Notes under the pieces: model-generated | Databases searched by the model: none | Told to the model about the DNA's origin: nothing | Seen by the model: the letters and a program-made list of their open reading frames with translations, nothing else | NCBI GenBank assembly: GCA_007135355.1 | Contig: SLJA01000097.1 | Span: 1 to 6,787, forward strand | From: Wenzhouxiangella sp. | GTDB lineage: Bacteria > Pseudomonadota > Gammaproteobacteria > Xanthomonadales > Wenzhouxiangellaceae | Length of the DNA: 6,787 nt | Reading direction: 5' to 3' | Program-made: the position numbers and the translations under genes | In this document: piece by piece, positions 1 through 6,191 of the stretch | How positions within the stretch are numbered: the first letter of the stretch is position 1 | Layout of the letters: every line of letters starts with the position of its first letter

Positions 1-534
1 CTAGTACTCAGCGCCACCGCCCAGGCCGGCCCGCTGGACGAATACTGGGCCAATCTGAAAACCCTCTGCGGCCTGGCTTTCGAAGGCACATTGATCACCC
101 ATCCCGAAGGCGAGACTGGATTTGTCGATCAACGGCTGGTCATGCACGTTCGCGATTGTGGTGAGGAGCGTATTCGCATTCCCTTCGTGGTTGGCGACAA
201 CTACTCTCGTACCTGGGTGCTGACACGCAAGGGCGATCGGTTGGAGCTTAAACACGATCATCGCTACCCGGACGGCAGCTCGGAAGAGCAGACTATGTAC
301 GGCGGTACCACTACCAACCAGGGTCGGGCCAACGAACAGTATTTTCCGGCTGACGAGCAAACTCGCGAAGTAATCGAAGCTGCGTTTTCAAACGTCTGGG
401 TGATGCGAGTCTATCCGGGTGAAAAATTCACCTACGGATTGTGGCGTCTCGGGACACCGCGCGTGTTTCAAGTGGACTTCGACCTGACCACGCCGATTGA
501 GCCGCCTGACGCGCCGTGGGGCTGGGAAGACTGA
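1..534 (+). CDS. Exported protein of unknown function (5' end cut off by window)
   Basis: The reading frame is open from base 1 to the TGA at 532-534 and gives 177 visible residues; the true start lies upstream of the window. The first residues, LVLSATAQA followed by GPLDEYW, look like the end of a signal peptide with an AQA cleavage site, so the mature protein is probably periplasmic or secreted and about 168 residues long. Visible features are a single early Cys-Gly pair (LCGLAF), a second Cys in VRDCGEE, a His/Asp-rich stretch (LKHDHRYPDGS) followed by TMYGG, NVWVMRVYPG, and a proline-rich end (PPDAPWGWED). From memory this resembles a hypothetical protein family found in Gammaproteobacteria and some other bacteria, with conserved DHRxxDGS and MYGG motifs; I know no assigned function. 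The two cysteines could form a disulfide after export (inference). An internal ATG at base 91 is not the likely start, because the conserved-looking sequence and the signal peptide lie upstream of it. The gene converges on egtD with a 7-base gap. Confidence 0.85.
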   Translation, partial: LVLSATAQAGPLDEYWANLKTLCGLAFEGTLITHPEGETGFVDQRLVMHVRDCGEERIRIPFVVGDNYSRTWVLTRKGDRLELKHDHRYPDGSSEEQTMYGGTTTNQGRANEQYFPADEQTREVIEAAFSNVWVMRVYPGEKFTYGLWRLGTPRVFQVDFDLTTPIEPPDAPWGWED

Positions 535-541
535 GCCGAGT

Positions 542-1498
542 TCAAGCCGCGGCCTGTTTCAGCCAGTGCATGCTGAACAGGCCGTCGGCGTCTTTCCAGA
601 CCTGAACCGACTTCAGCCCGGCTTGGGCTGCCAGAGCGCGGAAATCATCTACCGAGTACTTGTGACTGGACTCGGTATGGATGCTGTCGCCTTCGCTGAA
701 ATCAAAGCACTGTCCGCCAATTTCAATACGGGTTCCGCGGTTGGCGACCAGGTGCATTTCGATTCGGCTGCATTCGCTGTTGAAGCGCGCCTGGTGCGTG
801 AAAGCCTCGCATTCCAGCTTGGCACCCAGCTCGGTCTGCATCCGCGTCAGCAAATTGCGATTGAAATCGGCGGTGATGCCGGCTGCATCATCGTAAGCGG
901 CCACCAGCGTGGACTCGGGCTTCATCAGATCCACTCCAATGAGAATGGCGCCTTCGGGTCGGGCGATACGGCCCATGCGCTGAAGGAATGTGATCGCTTC
1001 GGCATGGTCGAAATTGCCGATGGTTGAGCCTGGAAAATAAACCACGCGGCGCCGAGACGGTGGGTCGAGCTGGAGTCGATCGGCGTCGATATCGCGAGTG
1101 TAATCGGCTTGTAGCGGACGGATCTCGATGTCAGGAAAGTCGGCAGCCAGCCGGCGAGCCGATACCTTCAACGCTGCAGTGGAAATCTCTATCGGCGTGT
1201 AGGCGCGAGGGCGCTCAAGGCTGGCCAGCAATTTCCGCGTTTTGATGCCGGCCCCGGATCCGAACTCGATGATGTGGGCCTCGGGGCCGACTCGCTGGCT
1301 GATGGCCCCGGCGTGCTGCTCATGCAGTGCCAGGTCGGCGCGCGTCAGGTAATATTCCGGGCATTCGCAGATGGCTTCAAACAGGGCAGAGCCACGAGCA
1401 TCATAAAAATATTTGCAGGGCAGGGTGCGGGGCTGTGCAGACAGGCCGCTCAGGACATCCGCCAGAAATGCGGCTCGTGCCTTTTCGCTGATAGCCAT
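542..1498 (-). CDS. egtD: L-histidine N(alpha)-methyltransferase EgtD (ergothioneine synthesis)
   Basis: EgtD is a cytoplasmic enzyme that moves three methyl groups from S-adenosylmethionine to the alpha-amino group of histidine, giving hercynine. The predicted protein has 318 residues, close to the usual length of about 320. The family signature is clear: KYFYDARGSALFEAI at 29-43, PEYYLTR at 47-53, the SAM-binding loop EFGSGAGIKT at 78-87, PIEIS at 102-106, and YFPGSTIGNF at 154-163. Residues matching the histidine-binding set known from Mycobacterium EgtD can be picked out: a Tyr in PEYY, N162, Y202, and the E276-x-S278 pair. I chose the ATG at 1498 because it overlaps the egtB stop by one base (TGATG), which points to translational coupling; no clear ribosome binding site precedes it. 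The frame stays open upstream to 1867, but that extension lies inside egtB and is a shadow. The gene ends at a TGA (544-542), next to a long hairpin. Confidence 0.95.
   Translation of the reverse strand: MAISEKARAAFLADVLSGLSAQPRTLPCKYFYDARGSALFEAICECPEYYLTRADLALHEQHAGAISQRVGPEAHIIEFGSGAGIKTRKLLASLERPRAYTPIEISTAALKVSARRLAADFPDIEIRPLQADYTRDIDADRLQLDPPSRRRVVYFPGSTIGNFDHAEAITFLQRMGRIARPEGAILIGVDLMKPESTLVAAYDDAAGITADFNRNLLTRMQTELGAKLECEAFTHQARFNSECSRIEMHLVANRGTRIEIGGQCFDFSEGDSIHTESSHKYSVDDFRALAAQAGLKSVQVWKDADGLFSMHWLKQAAA
550..584. repeat. Long hairpin across the 3' end of egtD, between converging genes
   Basis: CGGCCTGTT (550-558) pairs with AACAGGCCG (576-584), and after one bulged T (559) CAGC (560-563) pairs with GCTG (572-575), leaving an eight-base loop. 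That is 13 base pairs with one bulge, starting 16 bases after the stop of the plus-strand gene and lying within the last codons of egtD. There is no T-run directly after it on either strand, so a classic intrinsic terminator is not supported. It may still protect or define the 3' end of the upstream mRNA. Confidence 0.6.
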
Positions 1499-2823
1499 CA
1501 GCCAGCATCGCGAGCGAGACGCAGGCCGGAAAACTGCCAGCGATCGCCGGGATAGAAGAAGTTCCGATAAGTGGCGCGCACGTGGCCTGGCTGAGTCGCG
1601 CAGCTGCCGCCGCGCAATACCATCTGGTTGGCCATGAATTTGCCGTTGTACTCTCCAACGGCGCCCGCGGGGGGGCGAAAGCCCGGATAAGGGGCGTAAC
1701 TGGAGGCGGTCCATTCCCAGACGTCGCCGTAAAGCTGCACCAGGCGCCCGTTGTCGGCGGTGCTGGCCGGGTGATAACGCAGGCGATCGGCGAAATGTCC
1801 GGCGACAGGCTCCTCGGCGGCGGCCACCTCCCATTCGAATTCGGTCGGCAGGCGTGCCCCGGCCCATTCAGCGTAGGCGCTGGCCTCGTAAAAGCTGATG
1901 TGGCAAACCGGTTCCTCGGGGTCCATCTCCCGCCAGCAGCCCAGGGTATGCAGCATCCATTGGCCATCTTCATGCTGCCAGTAGAGTGGCGCCTGGAGCT
2001 TCTCGCGCTGAATGAACGCCCAGCCGTCCGACAACCAAAACTCTGGGCGCTGATAGCCGCCGGCGGCGATGAACTCGGCGTATTCACCACAGGTGACCGG
2101 GCGACGGGCCAGGTGGAAATCGCGCAGAATCACCTGGTGGCCAGGGTTTTCGTTGTCGAAGGCAAAGCCCGGGCCGGCATGGCCGACCGAGTAGATGCCC
2201 CCGCTGAATTCGATCCAGCCCTGTTTTGCCGCGGGCCCGGCGGGTTCCGGGCGCCGGGTCCAGGCCGGGGCCAGCGGGTTGAAGCTCAAGGCATGCTTGA
2301 AATCCGTCACCATCAACTCCTGGTGCTGCTGCTCATGGTTCAAGCCGAGAATCACGATTTCCGCCAGCGCCTTGAACTTGGCCTCGGGCGCGGTTGTCAG
2401 CAGCTCGATCACCGCCTCGTCGACCTGTTCGCGATAGTGGCCGATCTCGTCGCTGTCCGGCCGTGACATCAGGCTGCGTTGGGTGCGCGGAAACTGCTTG
2501 CCAATGCCGTTGTAGTAGGAATTGAACAGATAGGTGTAGTTCGAGTTGAACGGCGTATAGGTCTCGGCATGCGGCTGGAGCAGGAAGGTCTCGAAAAACC
2601 AGGTCGTATGGGCGCGATGCCACTTCAGCGGGCTGGCATCGGGCATGGACTGCAAGTTCTGGTCTTCCGGGCTCAGGCCCGTCACCATCTTTTCGCTGGT
2701 CTGGCGAACCTGGCAGAACTGCCGTATCAGCGTGTCGCGTTCGATTGCTGAGCTTCGATGAGCATTGAATGTGAGCTCACCCAGGTCGGTAGGGCGGGCA
2801 AGTGGCTGTACGCTATTCATCAT
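1498..2823 (-). CDS. egtB: Ergothioneine synthase EgtB (iron-dependent sulfoxide synthase)
   Basis: EgtB is a non-heme iron enzyme that uses O2 to join a thiol donor to C2 of the hercynine imidazole, forming a sulfoxide that is later cleaved to ergothioneine. From the chosen start the protein has 441 residues. The N-terminal DinB-like domain carries WHRAHTTWFFETFLL (68-82) and LNHEQQHQELM (161-171), which supply the three iron-binding histidines, most likely H72, H163 and H167. The C-terminal formylglycine-generating-enzyme-like domain (about 200-441) has GDVWEWT (366-372), NGKFM, VLRGGSC (402-408), TYRNFFYP and RWQFSGLRLA. The pair Y103-Y104 in FNSYYNG resembles the tyrosine pair reported for the cysteine-using EgtB of Chloracidobacterium. 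The start is uncertain: ATG at 2823, ATG at 2820 (one residue shorter) and GTG at 2862 (13 residues longer) are all in frame and none has a good ribosome binding site. I chose 2823 because family similarity begins well after it. The end overlaps egtD, forming an egtB-egtD operon. OvoA is a less likely alternative: it is longer and carries its own methyltransferase domain. Confidence 0.95.
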   Translation of the reverse strand: MMNSVQPLARPTDLGELTFNAHRSSAIERDTLIRQFCQVRQTSEKMVTGLSPEDQNLQSMPDASPLKWHRAHTTWFFETFLLQPHAETYTPFNSNYTYLFNSYYNGIGKQFPRTQRSLMSRPDSDEIGHYREQVDEAVIELLTTAPEAKFKALAEIVILGLNHEQQHQELMVTDFKHALSFNPLAPAWTRRPEPAGPAAKQGWIEFSGGIYSVGHAGPGFAFDNENPGHQVILRDFHLARRPVTCGEYAEFIAAGGYQRPEFWLSDGWAFIQREKLQAPLYWQHEDGQWMLHTLGCWREMDPEEPVCHISFYEASAYAEWAGARLPTEFEWEVAAAEEPVAGHFADRLRYHPASTADNGRLVQLYGDVWEWTASSYAPYPGFRPPAGAVGEYNGKFMANQMVLRGGSCATQPGHVRATYRNFFYPGDRWQFSGLRLARDAG

Positions 2824-2924
2824 GATCAAAAAGAAGTTTGCGGAATGCCAAACGGGCAACACCCGTCGACCGCCGTCATTTTTGCACAGCGAGGTGAAGC
2901 TTTCCCGGAATGGCCCGAAATCGA
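2824..2924. other. Gap between pilR and egtB; no convincing promoter or terminator
   Basis: Both flanking genes run on the minus strand. In that direction I see no hairpin followed by a T-run that would end pilR transcription, and no clear -35/-10 pair for egtB. The only structure is a small inverted repeat, ACGGG and CCCGT with a five-base loop, at 2852-2866; it lies just upstream of the egtB ATG and overlaps the alternative GTG start at 2862. Either egtBD is partly read through from pilSR, or its promoter does not resemble the sigma-70 consensus. Confidence 0.5.
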
Positions 2925-2933
2925 TTAATCGAT
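2920..2933. repeat. Perfect 14-base palindrome at the pilR stop codon
   Basis: ATCGATTAATCGAT is its own reverse complement, and the TAA stop of pilR lies inside it (2927-2925). It has no loop, so it fits a protein-binding site better than an RNA hairpin. It could also be chance from the codons for Ile-Asp-stop and the following bases. Confidence 0.5.
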
Positions 2934-4346
2934 ATCGTATTTTTTGAGCTTGTAGCGCAAGGAACGAAAACTGATGCCCAGTTGCCGAGCCGCTTCGGTC
3001 TTGTTGTAACGCGCCTCACGCAGGGCATTTTCCAGGATATTGCGCTCGACGTCTTCGATATAGTCATCCAGGTTCTGACTCCCAGGCCGCCTCTGTTCAT
3101 TGCCGGACGGCTGAGGTTCAGCGTCCATGCTCAGATCGTTTGCGGTGATGGTCTCGCCTTCGGCCAGCGTCACGGCACGTTGGAGAATATTGATCAGTTC
3201 CCGAACATTGCCGGAAAAGGCATGAGATTTCAGGGCCTGGATAGCGTCATCGCTGAGAGAACGCGGTGGTTCATTCCACTGATCGGCAATTGACTTCAGG
3301 AAATGCCGGGCCAGCAAGGGGATGTCTTCCGGGCGCTCCTGTAGCCCCGGCATGTTCAGTTCGATCACGTTCAGGCGGTAGTACAGATCGTTGCGGAAAT
3401 CGCCGGCGTCCACCAGCGGCTTTAGCGGCTTGTGGCTGGCGGACAGGATGCGCACGTCGATTTTCAACTCTGCCCGCCCGCCAATTGGGCGCACCGTCTT
3501 TTCCTGAATGACACGCAATAGTTTGACCTGCATGTGCAGGGGCAGATCCGCGACTTCGTCGAGGAACAGCGTGCCGCCCTGGGCGGCCTGGAACAATCCC
3601 TCTTTGTCGGCGTCGGCACCCGTGAAGCTGCCGCGCATGTGACCAAAGAACTCGCTTTCCATGAGTTCCGAGGGAATTGCGCCGCAGTTGACTGCCACAA
3701 AGGGCCTGTCGGCACGCGGCCCCAGGTCGTGGATCAAGCGTGCCGCCAGTTCCTTGCCGGTACCGGAATCACCGGAGATCATCACCGGCGCCAGACTGCG
3801 CGCCAGCTTGCTGATCGTCCGACGGACGCGCTGTATGGCTTCGGACTCGCCGATCAGACGCTTCCTGAGCAGTGCATTCTCAGAGTCGCTGACTGCCGCT
3901 TGTGGTGGCGGTTGATTGGCTTGCGCTTTACCTGCCGCGGTTTCCTGGCGGCCGCCATTCTTCTCGATGTCATCCTGATGCATCTGCAGCGCGGTGCGGA
4001 CGAGGTTGCGCAGCACCTCGAGGTCCACGGGTTTGGAGACGAAGTCGAACGCACCGCACTTCAGCGCCGCAACGGCGTCTTCGACTTTGCCGTAGGCGGT
4101 GATCATGGCCACCGGCAAATCAGGCTGGTCGCGGCTGATTTCCTTGATCAGCGTCAGCCCGTTGCCATCCGGCAGACGCATATCCGTAAGACACAGCGCA
4201 AATGGGCCATTGCTGGCCAGGCAGCGGCGGGCCGAGGACAGATCTTCAGCAGTTTCCACCTCCAGCCCCATGCGGCTTAGGGTCATGTCCAGCAATTCGC
4301 GAAGATCGGGTTCGTCGTCAACCACCAGCGCGCGCGGTTGGCTCAT
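2925..4346 (-). CDS. pilR: Sigma-54-dependent response regulator PilR (type IV pilus regulation)
   Basis: PilR is a cytoplasmic NtrC-family activator. When phosphorylated by PilS it binds upstream of sigma-54 promoters, classically that of the major pilin gene, and uses ATP to open the polymerase complex. The 473-residue protein has all three expected parts. The receiver domain (5-120) has acidic residues D10 and D11, phosphoacceptor D55 in LTDMRLPDG, T83 and K105. A polar linker covers about 125-160. The AAA+ domain (about 164-395) has Walker A GDSGTGKE at 192-199, the sigma-54 contact loop GSFTGA at 239-244 (Ser in place of the usual Ala, as I recall it in Pseudomonas PilR), Walker B TLFLDE at 259-264, and FSGNVRELIN near 377. 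A Fis-type helix-turn-helix is at 448-470 (NKTEAARQLGISFRSLRYKL). The receiver closely follows Pseudomonas PilR (LCLTDMRLPDG, MITAYG, ALKxGAFDF), which supports PilR over NtrC or AlgB. The start ATG overlaps the pilS stop by four bases and has AAGGA (4357-4353) five bases upstream. Confidence 0.93.
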   Translation of the reverse strand: MSQPRALVVDDEPDLRELLDMTLSRMGLEVETAEDLSSARRCLASNGPFALCLTDMRLPDGNGLTLIKEISRDQPDLPVAMITAYGKVEDAVAALKCGAFDFVSKPVDLEVLRNLVRTALQMHQDDIEKNGGRQETAAGKAQANQPPPQAAVSDSENALLRKRLIGESEAIQRVRRTISKLARSLAPVMISGDSGTGKELAARLIHDLGPRADRPFVAVNCGAIPSELMESEFFGHMRGSFTGADADKEGLFQAAQGGTLFLDEVADLPLHMQVKLLRVIQEKTVRPIGGRAELKIDVRILSASHKPLKPLVDAGDFRNDLYYRLNVIELNMPGLQERPEDIPLLARHFLKSIADQWNEPPRSLSDDAIQALKSHAFSGNVRELINILQRAVTLAEGETITANDLSMDAEPQPSGNEQRRPGSQNLDDYIEDVERNILENALREARYNKTEAARQLGISFRSLRYKLKKYDID

Positions 4347-5992
4347 TTTGCATCCTTTTCAAGCTTGAGAGAGTGTGAGGCGGATCGATCCAGGTTAGAG
4401 GCCTGATGTCGGCGCAGTAGAATGCGAAAACAGGCGCCGGAGTTGGGAATCTGCACGTATTCCAGCGGTGCCTGGTTAGCATCGCACAGCTGGCGGCTCA
4501 GATAGAGACCGAGCCCCGAGCCCTGGTTGTGCGTGGTGAAAAAGGGTTCGAATACCTGCGAACGCTTTTCCAGGGGGATGCCCGGTCCATCGTCGATGAT
4601 GTCGAGCGCCACTTCGCGATTGCCGCGTATCGGGCTGATCCGAACCGTGATAACGGGTCGTCGCTCGCCGCTGCTGGCATGTTTCAGGGAGTTATCCATC
4701 AAGTTCCATACGGCTTGGGTCAGTTGGCCGGGATCTATCATCACCATCACCGCGGCTGAGGGCAATTCCAGGCGCAGATGGTCGTCGTCCAAACGGTGGT
4801 GAGCGGCAAAATCCTGCACCAGTTTACGCGTCCAGCTGATCAGATTGACCAATTCGATTCGCGCATGCTCGCGGCGTGACAGTTTGAGAACACTTTCTAC
4901 GATGTCGTTCATGCGCGAGGAATGGTTGAGGATCATGCGCAGCAGTTTCTGGTCGGCGGGCGGCAAGTCCTCGGATTCGGCCAGCAGTTGGGCGGCATGG
5001 CTCAGCGCTCCCAGCGGGTTGCGAATTTCGTGCGCGATACTGGCAGAAAGCCTTGCCAGGGACGATTGGGCCAGCTCGCGGGCGCGTCGGCTGACCACGG
5101 AGGTGTCCTCAAGAAACATCAAGGTGGCGGGGCTGCTGAGTCCTGGCATGTCCATCATGCTGGGCACGATGGCGACCTGAGTGGCCTGCAACAGCAGACC
5201 CTCGTCGGGAGATTGGCCGGTTTTCCGCCAGTTGACCAGCCGCTCGTAAAGCGGCGGCGCGATCTTTTTCAGGTCTTGCTCGCGCAGCGGTGGGTTGCCC
5301 AGCAGATAACGCGCCGATTCATTCATCTGCCGAATTTGATTATGCTCGTCGACCACCAGCACCCCGGATCGCATGCGGTGAATAATGAGTTCGTTCACCC
5401 GCTCGAGATTGGCGAGGTCGTTACCGCGGCGCTCGGCGAGAAGCTGATAGCCCCGGCCCCAGCGGCCGAGCAGGGACGCGGCCAGGGCGGTAACAAAGGC
5501 GGCAATACCGTAGGACGCGGCGAGAACGGCCGATGAGCCGCTGATTTGTCCCCCGCCGGCCAGCATCGCGTCGGTCAGCAGCCCAATGGCGATCAGTGAG
5601 GCGAATAATAAGGTCACCCTGAGCGATAAAAGCAGCCCTGAAACGCCAACACTGAACAGCAGTAGCAGGGCCAGACCGCTTTCGAGTGTGCCGAAGCAGT
5701 GCAGGATGATGACAACCAGGATGATGTCGGTGGCGATCGAGAATGACGCCAGCTCCGAGGGCGGGCTGCTGCGCCGCAAGTGGGTGACAAAAAAACCCAA
5801 AGCAGCCCCCATATAGGTGACGGAGGCGGCCTGGACCAGAAAAACCCGGTAGCCGTCGGGTACCGATCCGATAATCGGGCTGAATGTAAGGATCGCCAGA
5901 GTCACCGCGACGAAAACTCTGAACCCGTTCAGATAATGAAGGGATCGGGCGATCAGCCTTTCGTCGGCGGTGACAGTGGAAAAAGCCGTCAC
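4343..5992 (-). CDS. pilS: Membrane sensor histidine kinase PilS
   Basis: PilS is an inner-membrane kinase that autophosphorylates and passes the phosphate to PilR. The 549-residue protein begins with about six hydrophobic segments (near 23-41, 48-70, 83-100, 104-121, 124-143 and 153-175) with very short loops, as in Pseudomonas PilS, which senses pilin levels inside the membrane. A PAS-like domain follows (about 195-300, HRMRSGVLVVDEHNQI). The HisKA domain holds the H-box ASIAHEIRNPLGAL with phosphoacceptor H321. The ATPase domain has the N-box WNLMDNSLKHA (N434), DDGPGI (467-472), FEPFFTT (481-487) and GSGLGL (491-496), so the kinase appears fully active. A charged tail of about 20 residues follows the ATPase domain. 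The start is a GTG at 5992, chosen because GGGAGA (6003-5998) sits five bases upstream and the N-terminus then has the usual short soluble lead before the first membrane segment. The end overlaps pilR (ATGA). Confidence 0.93.
   Translation of the reverse strand: MTAFSTVTADERLIARSLHYLNGFRVFVAVTLAILTFSPIIGSVPDGYRVFLVQAASVTYMGAALGFFVTHLRRSSPPSELASFSIATDIILVVIILHCFGTLESGLALLLLFSVGVSGLLLSLRVTLLFASLIAIGLLTDAMLAGGGQISGSSAVLAASYGIAAFVTALAASLLGRWGRGYQLLAERRGNDLANLERVNELIIHRMRSGVLVVDEHNQIRQMNESARYLLGNPPLREQDLKKIAPPLYERLVNWRKTGQSPDEGLLLQATQVAIVPSMMDMPGLSSPATLMFLEDTSVVSRRARELAQSSLARLSASIAHEIRNPLGALSHAAQLLAESEDLPPADQKLLRMILNHSSRMNDIVESVLKLSRREHARIELVNLISWTRKLVQDFAAHHRLDDDHLRLELPSAAVMVMIDPGQLTQAVWNLMDNSLKHASSGERRPVITVRISPIRGNREVALDIIDDGPGIPLEKRSQVFEPFFTTHNQGSGLGLYLSRQLCDANQAPLEYVQIPNSGACFRILLRRHQASNLDRSASHSLKLEKDAK
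4353..4357 (-). promoter_or_regulatory. Ribosome binding site of pilR, inside the end of pilS
   Basis: AAGGA on the minus strand, five bases before the pilR ATG at 4346, inside the last codons of pilS. Together with the ATGA overlap it indicates coupled translation of sensor and regulator. Confidence 0.65.
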
Positions 5993-5997
5993 TTCAG

Positions 5998-6003
5998 TCT
6001 CCC
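5998..6003 (-). promoter_or_regulatory. Ribosome binding site of pilS
   Basis: GGGAGA on the minus strand, five bases before the GTG at 5992. It decides in favour of this GTG as the start of pilS. Confidence 0.7.
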
Positions 6004-6033
6004 GTGGGCCCCGATCCGCGCATCATTTCCGTT

Positions 6034-6056
6034 GGCTCTGGGTACTTGCCAGAGCC
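6034..6056. repeat. Perfect inverted repeat in the pilS leader
   Basis: GGCTCTGG (6034-6041) and CCAGAGCC (6049-6056) form a perfect 8-base-pair stem around a seven-base loop. Neither strand has a T-run after it, so it is not a terminator. It falls just downstream of the predicted pilS transcription start and could be an operator or a hairpin at the 5' end of the mRNA. Confidence 0.7.
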
Positions 6057-6065
6057 CTAATGAAG

Positions 6066-6093
6066 AGTATAGACGCCTTTCCGAAGTTGATAA
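6066..6093 (-). promoter_or_regulatory. Candidate sigma-70 promoter for pilSR
   Basis: On the minus strand, TTATCA (6093-6088) and TATACT (6071-6066) are separated by 16 bases. The -10 matches the TATAAT consensus at five of six positions; the -35 matches only four of six. Transcription would start near 6059, giving a leader of about 65 bases that begins with the inverted repeat at 6034-6056. This is pattern matching only. Confidence 0.45.
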
Positions 6094-6114
6094 TCGCCCA
6101 GACCGGTTTAAAAT
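6087..6114 (+). promoter_or_regulatory. Candidate sigma-70 promoter for sucC
   Basis: TTGATA (6087-6092) and TAAAAT (6109-6114) are separated by 16 bases, each a good match to the consensus. The predicted start is near 6121, giving a leader of about 70 bases to the sucC ATG. Its -35 overlaps the opposite-strand -35 proposed for pilS, so the two promoters would compete for polymerase. Confidence 0.5.
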
Positions 6115-6121
6115 ACGCGAT

Positions 6122-6156
6122 TCGGCTCAAAATGAGCGAGAGCCGACCCGTTTTTT
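6122..6156 (+). terminator. Terminator-like hairpin plus T6 in the sucC leader
   Basis: TCGGCTC (6122-6128) and GAGCCGA (6140-6146) form a 7-base-pair stem with an 11-base loop, followed four bases later by six Ts (6151-6156). A competing smaller stem, GCTCA and TGAGC (6125-6129 with 6133-6137), shares the left arm. No gene ends upstream on this strand, so a normal terminator role is unlikely. It could be a leader attenuator or a stabilising 5' hairpin. The stem is short and its distance from the T-run is larger than usual. Confidence 0.4.
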
Positions 6157-6179
6157 AATACATCCAGCTCATCTCATCC

Positions 6180-6185
6180 AAGGGA
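6180..6185 (+). promoter_or_regulatory. Ribosome binding site of sucC
   Basis: AAGGGA sits six bases before the ATG at 6192 and supports that start, which also gives the standard SucC N-terminus MNFHEYQAK. Confidence 0.65.
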
Positions 6186-6191
6186 TTCCGA

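Noticed and set aside
497..1027. Plus-strand open frame of 176 codons
   Set aside because: It overlaps the end of the exported-protein gene in another frame and is antisense to conserved egtD sequence.
1401..2090. Minus-strand open frame of 229 codons
   Set aside because: It lies in an alternative frame inside egtB and egtD; the Pro/Arg/Ala/Ser-rich product is typical of a shifted frame.
2229..2273. Very GC-rich, repetitive-looking stretch
   Set aside because: It encodes the Pro/Ala-rich linker between the two EgtB domains; no precise repeat unit is present.
1582..2466. Plus-strand open frame of 294 codons
   Set aside because: It is antisense to egtB, whose motifs are unmistakable; the antisense product shows no recognisable domain and is a by-product of GC-rich codon use.
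2824..2924. Possible terminator of pilR or sigma-54 promoter for egtB
   Set aside because: No hairpin with a T-run was found on the minus strand, and no GG/GC pair with the required ten-base spacing fits the sigma-54 consensus.
3534..4280. Plus-strand open frame of 248 codons
   Set aside because: It is antisense to the receiver and AAA+ regions of pilR and has no family features of its own.
4922..5536. Plus-strand open frame of 204 codons
   Set aside because: It is antisense to pilS, low in complexity (Gln/Gly-rich), and has no recognisable domain.
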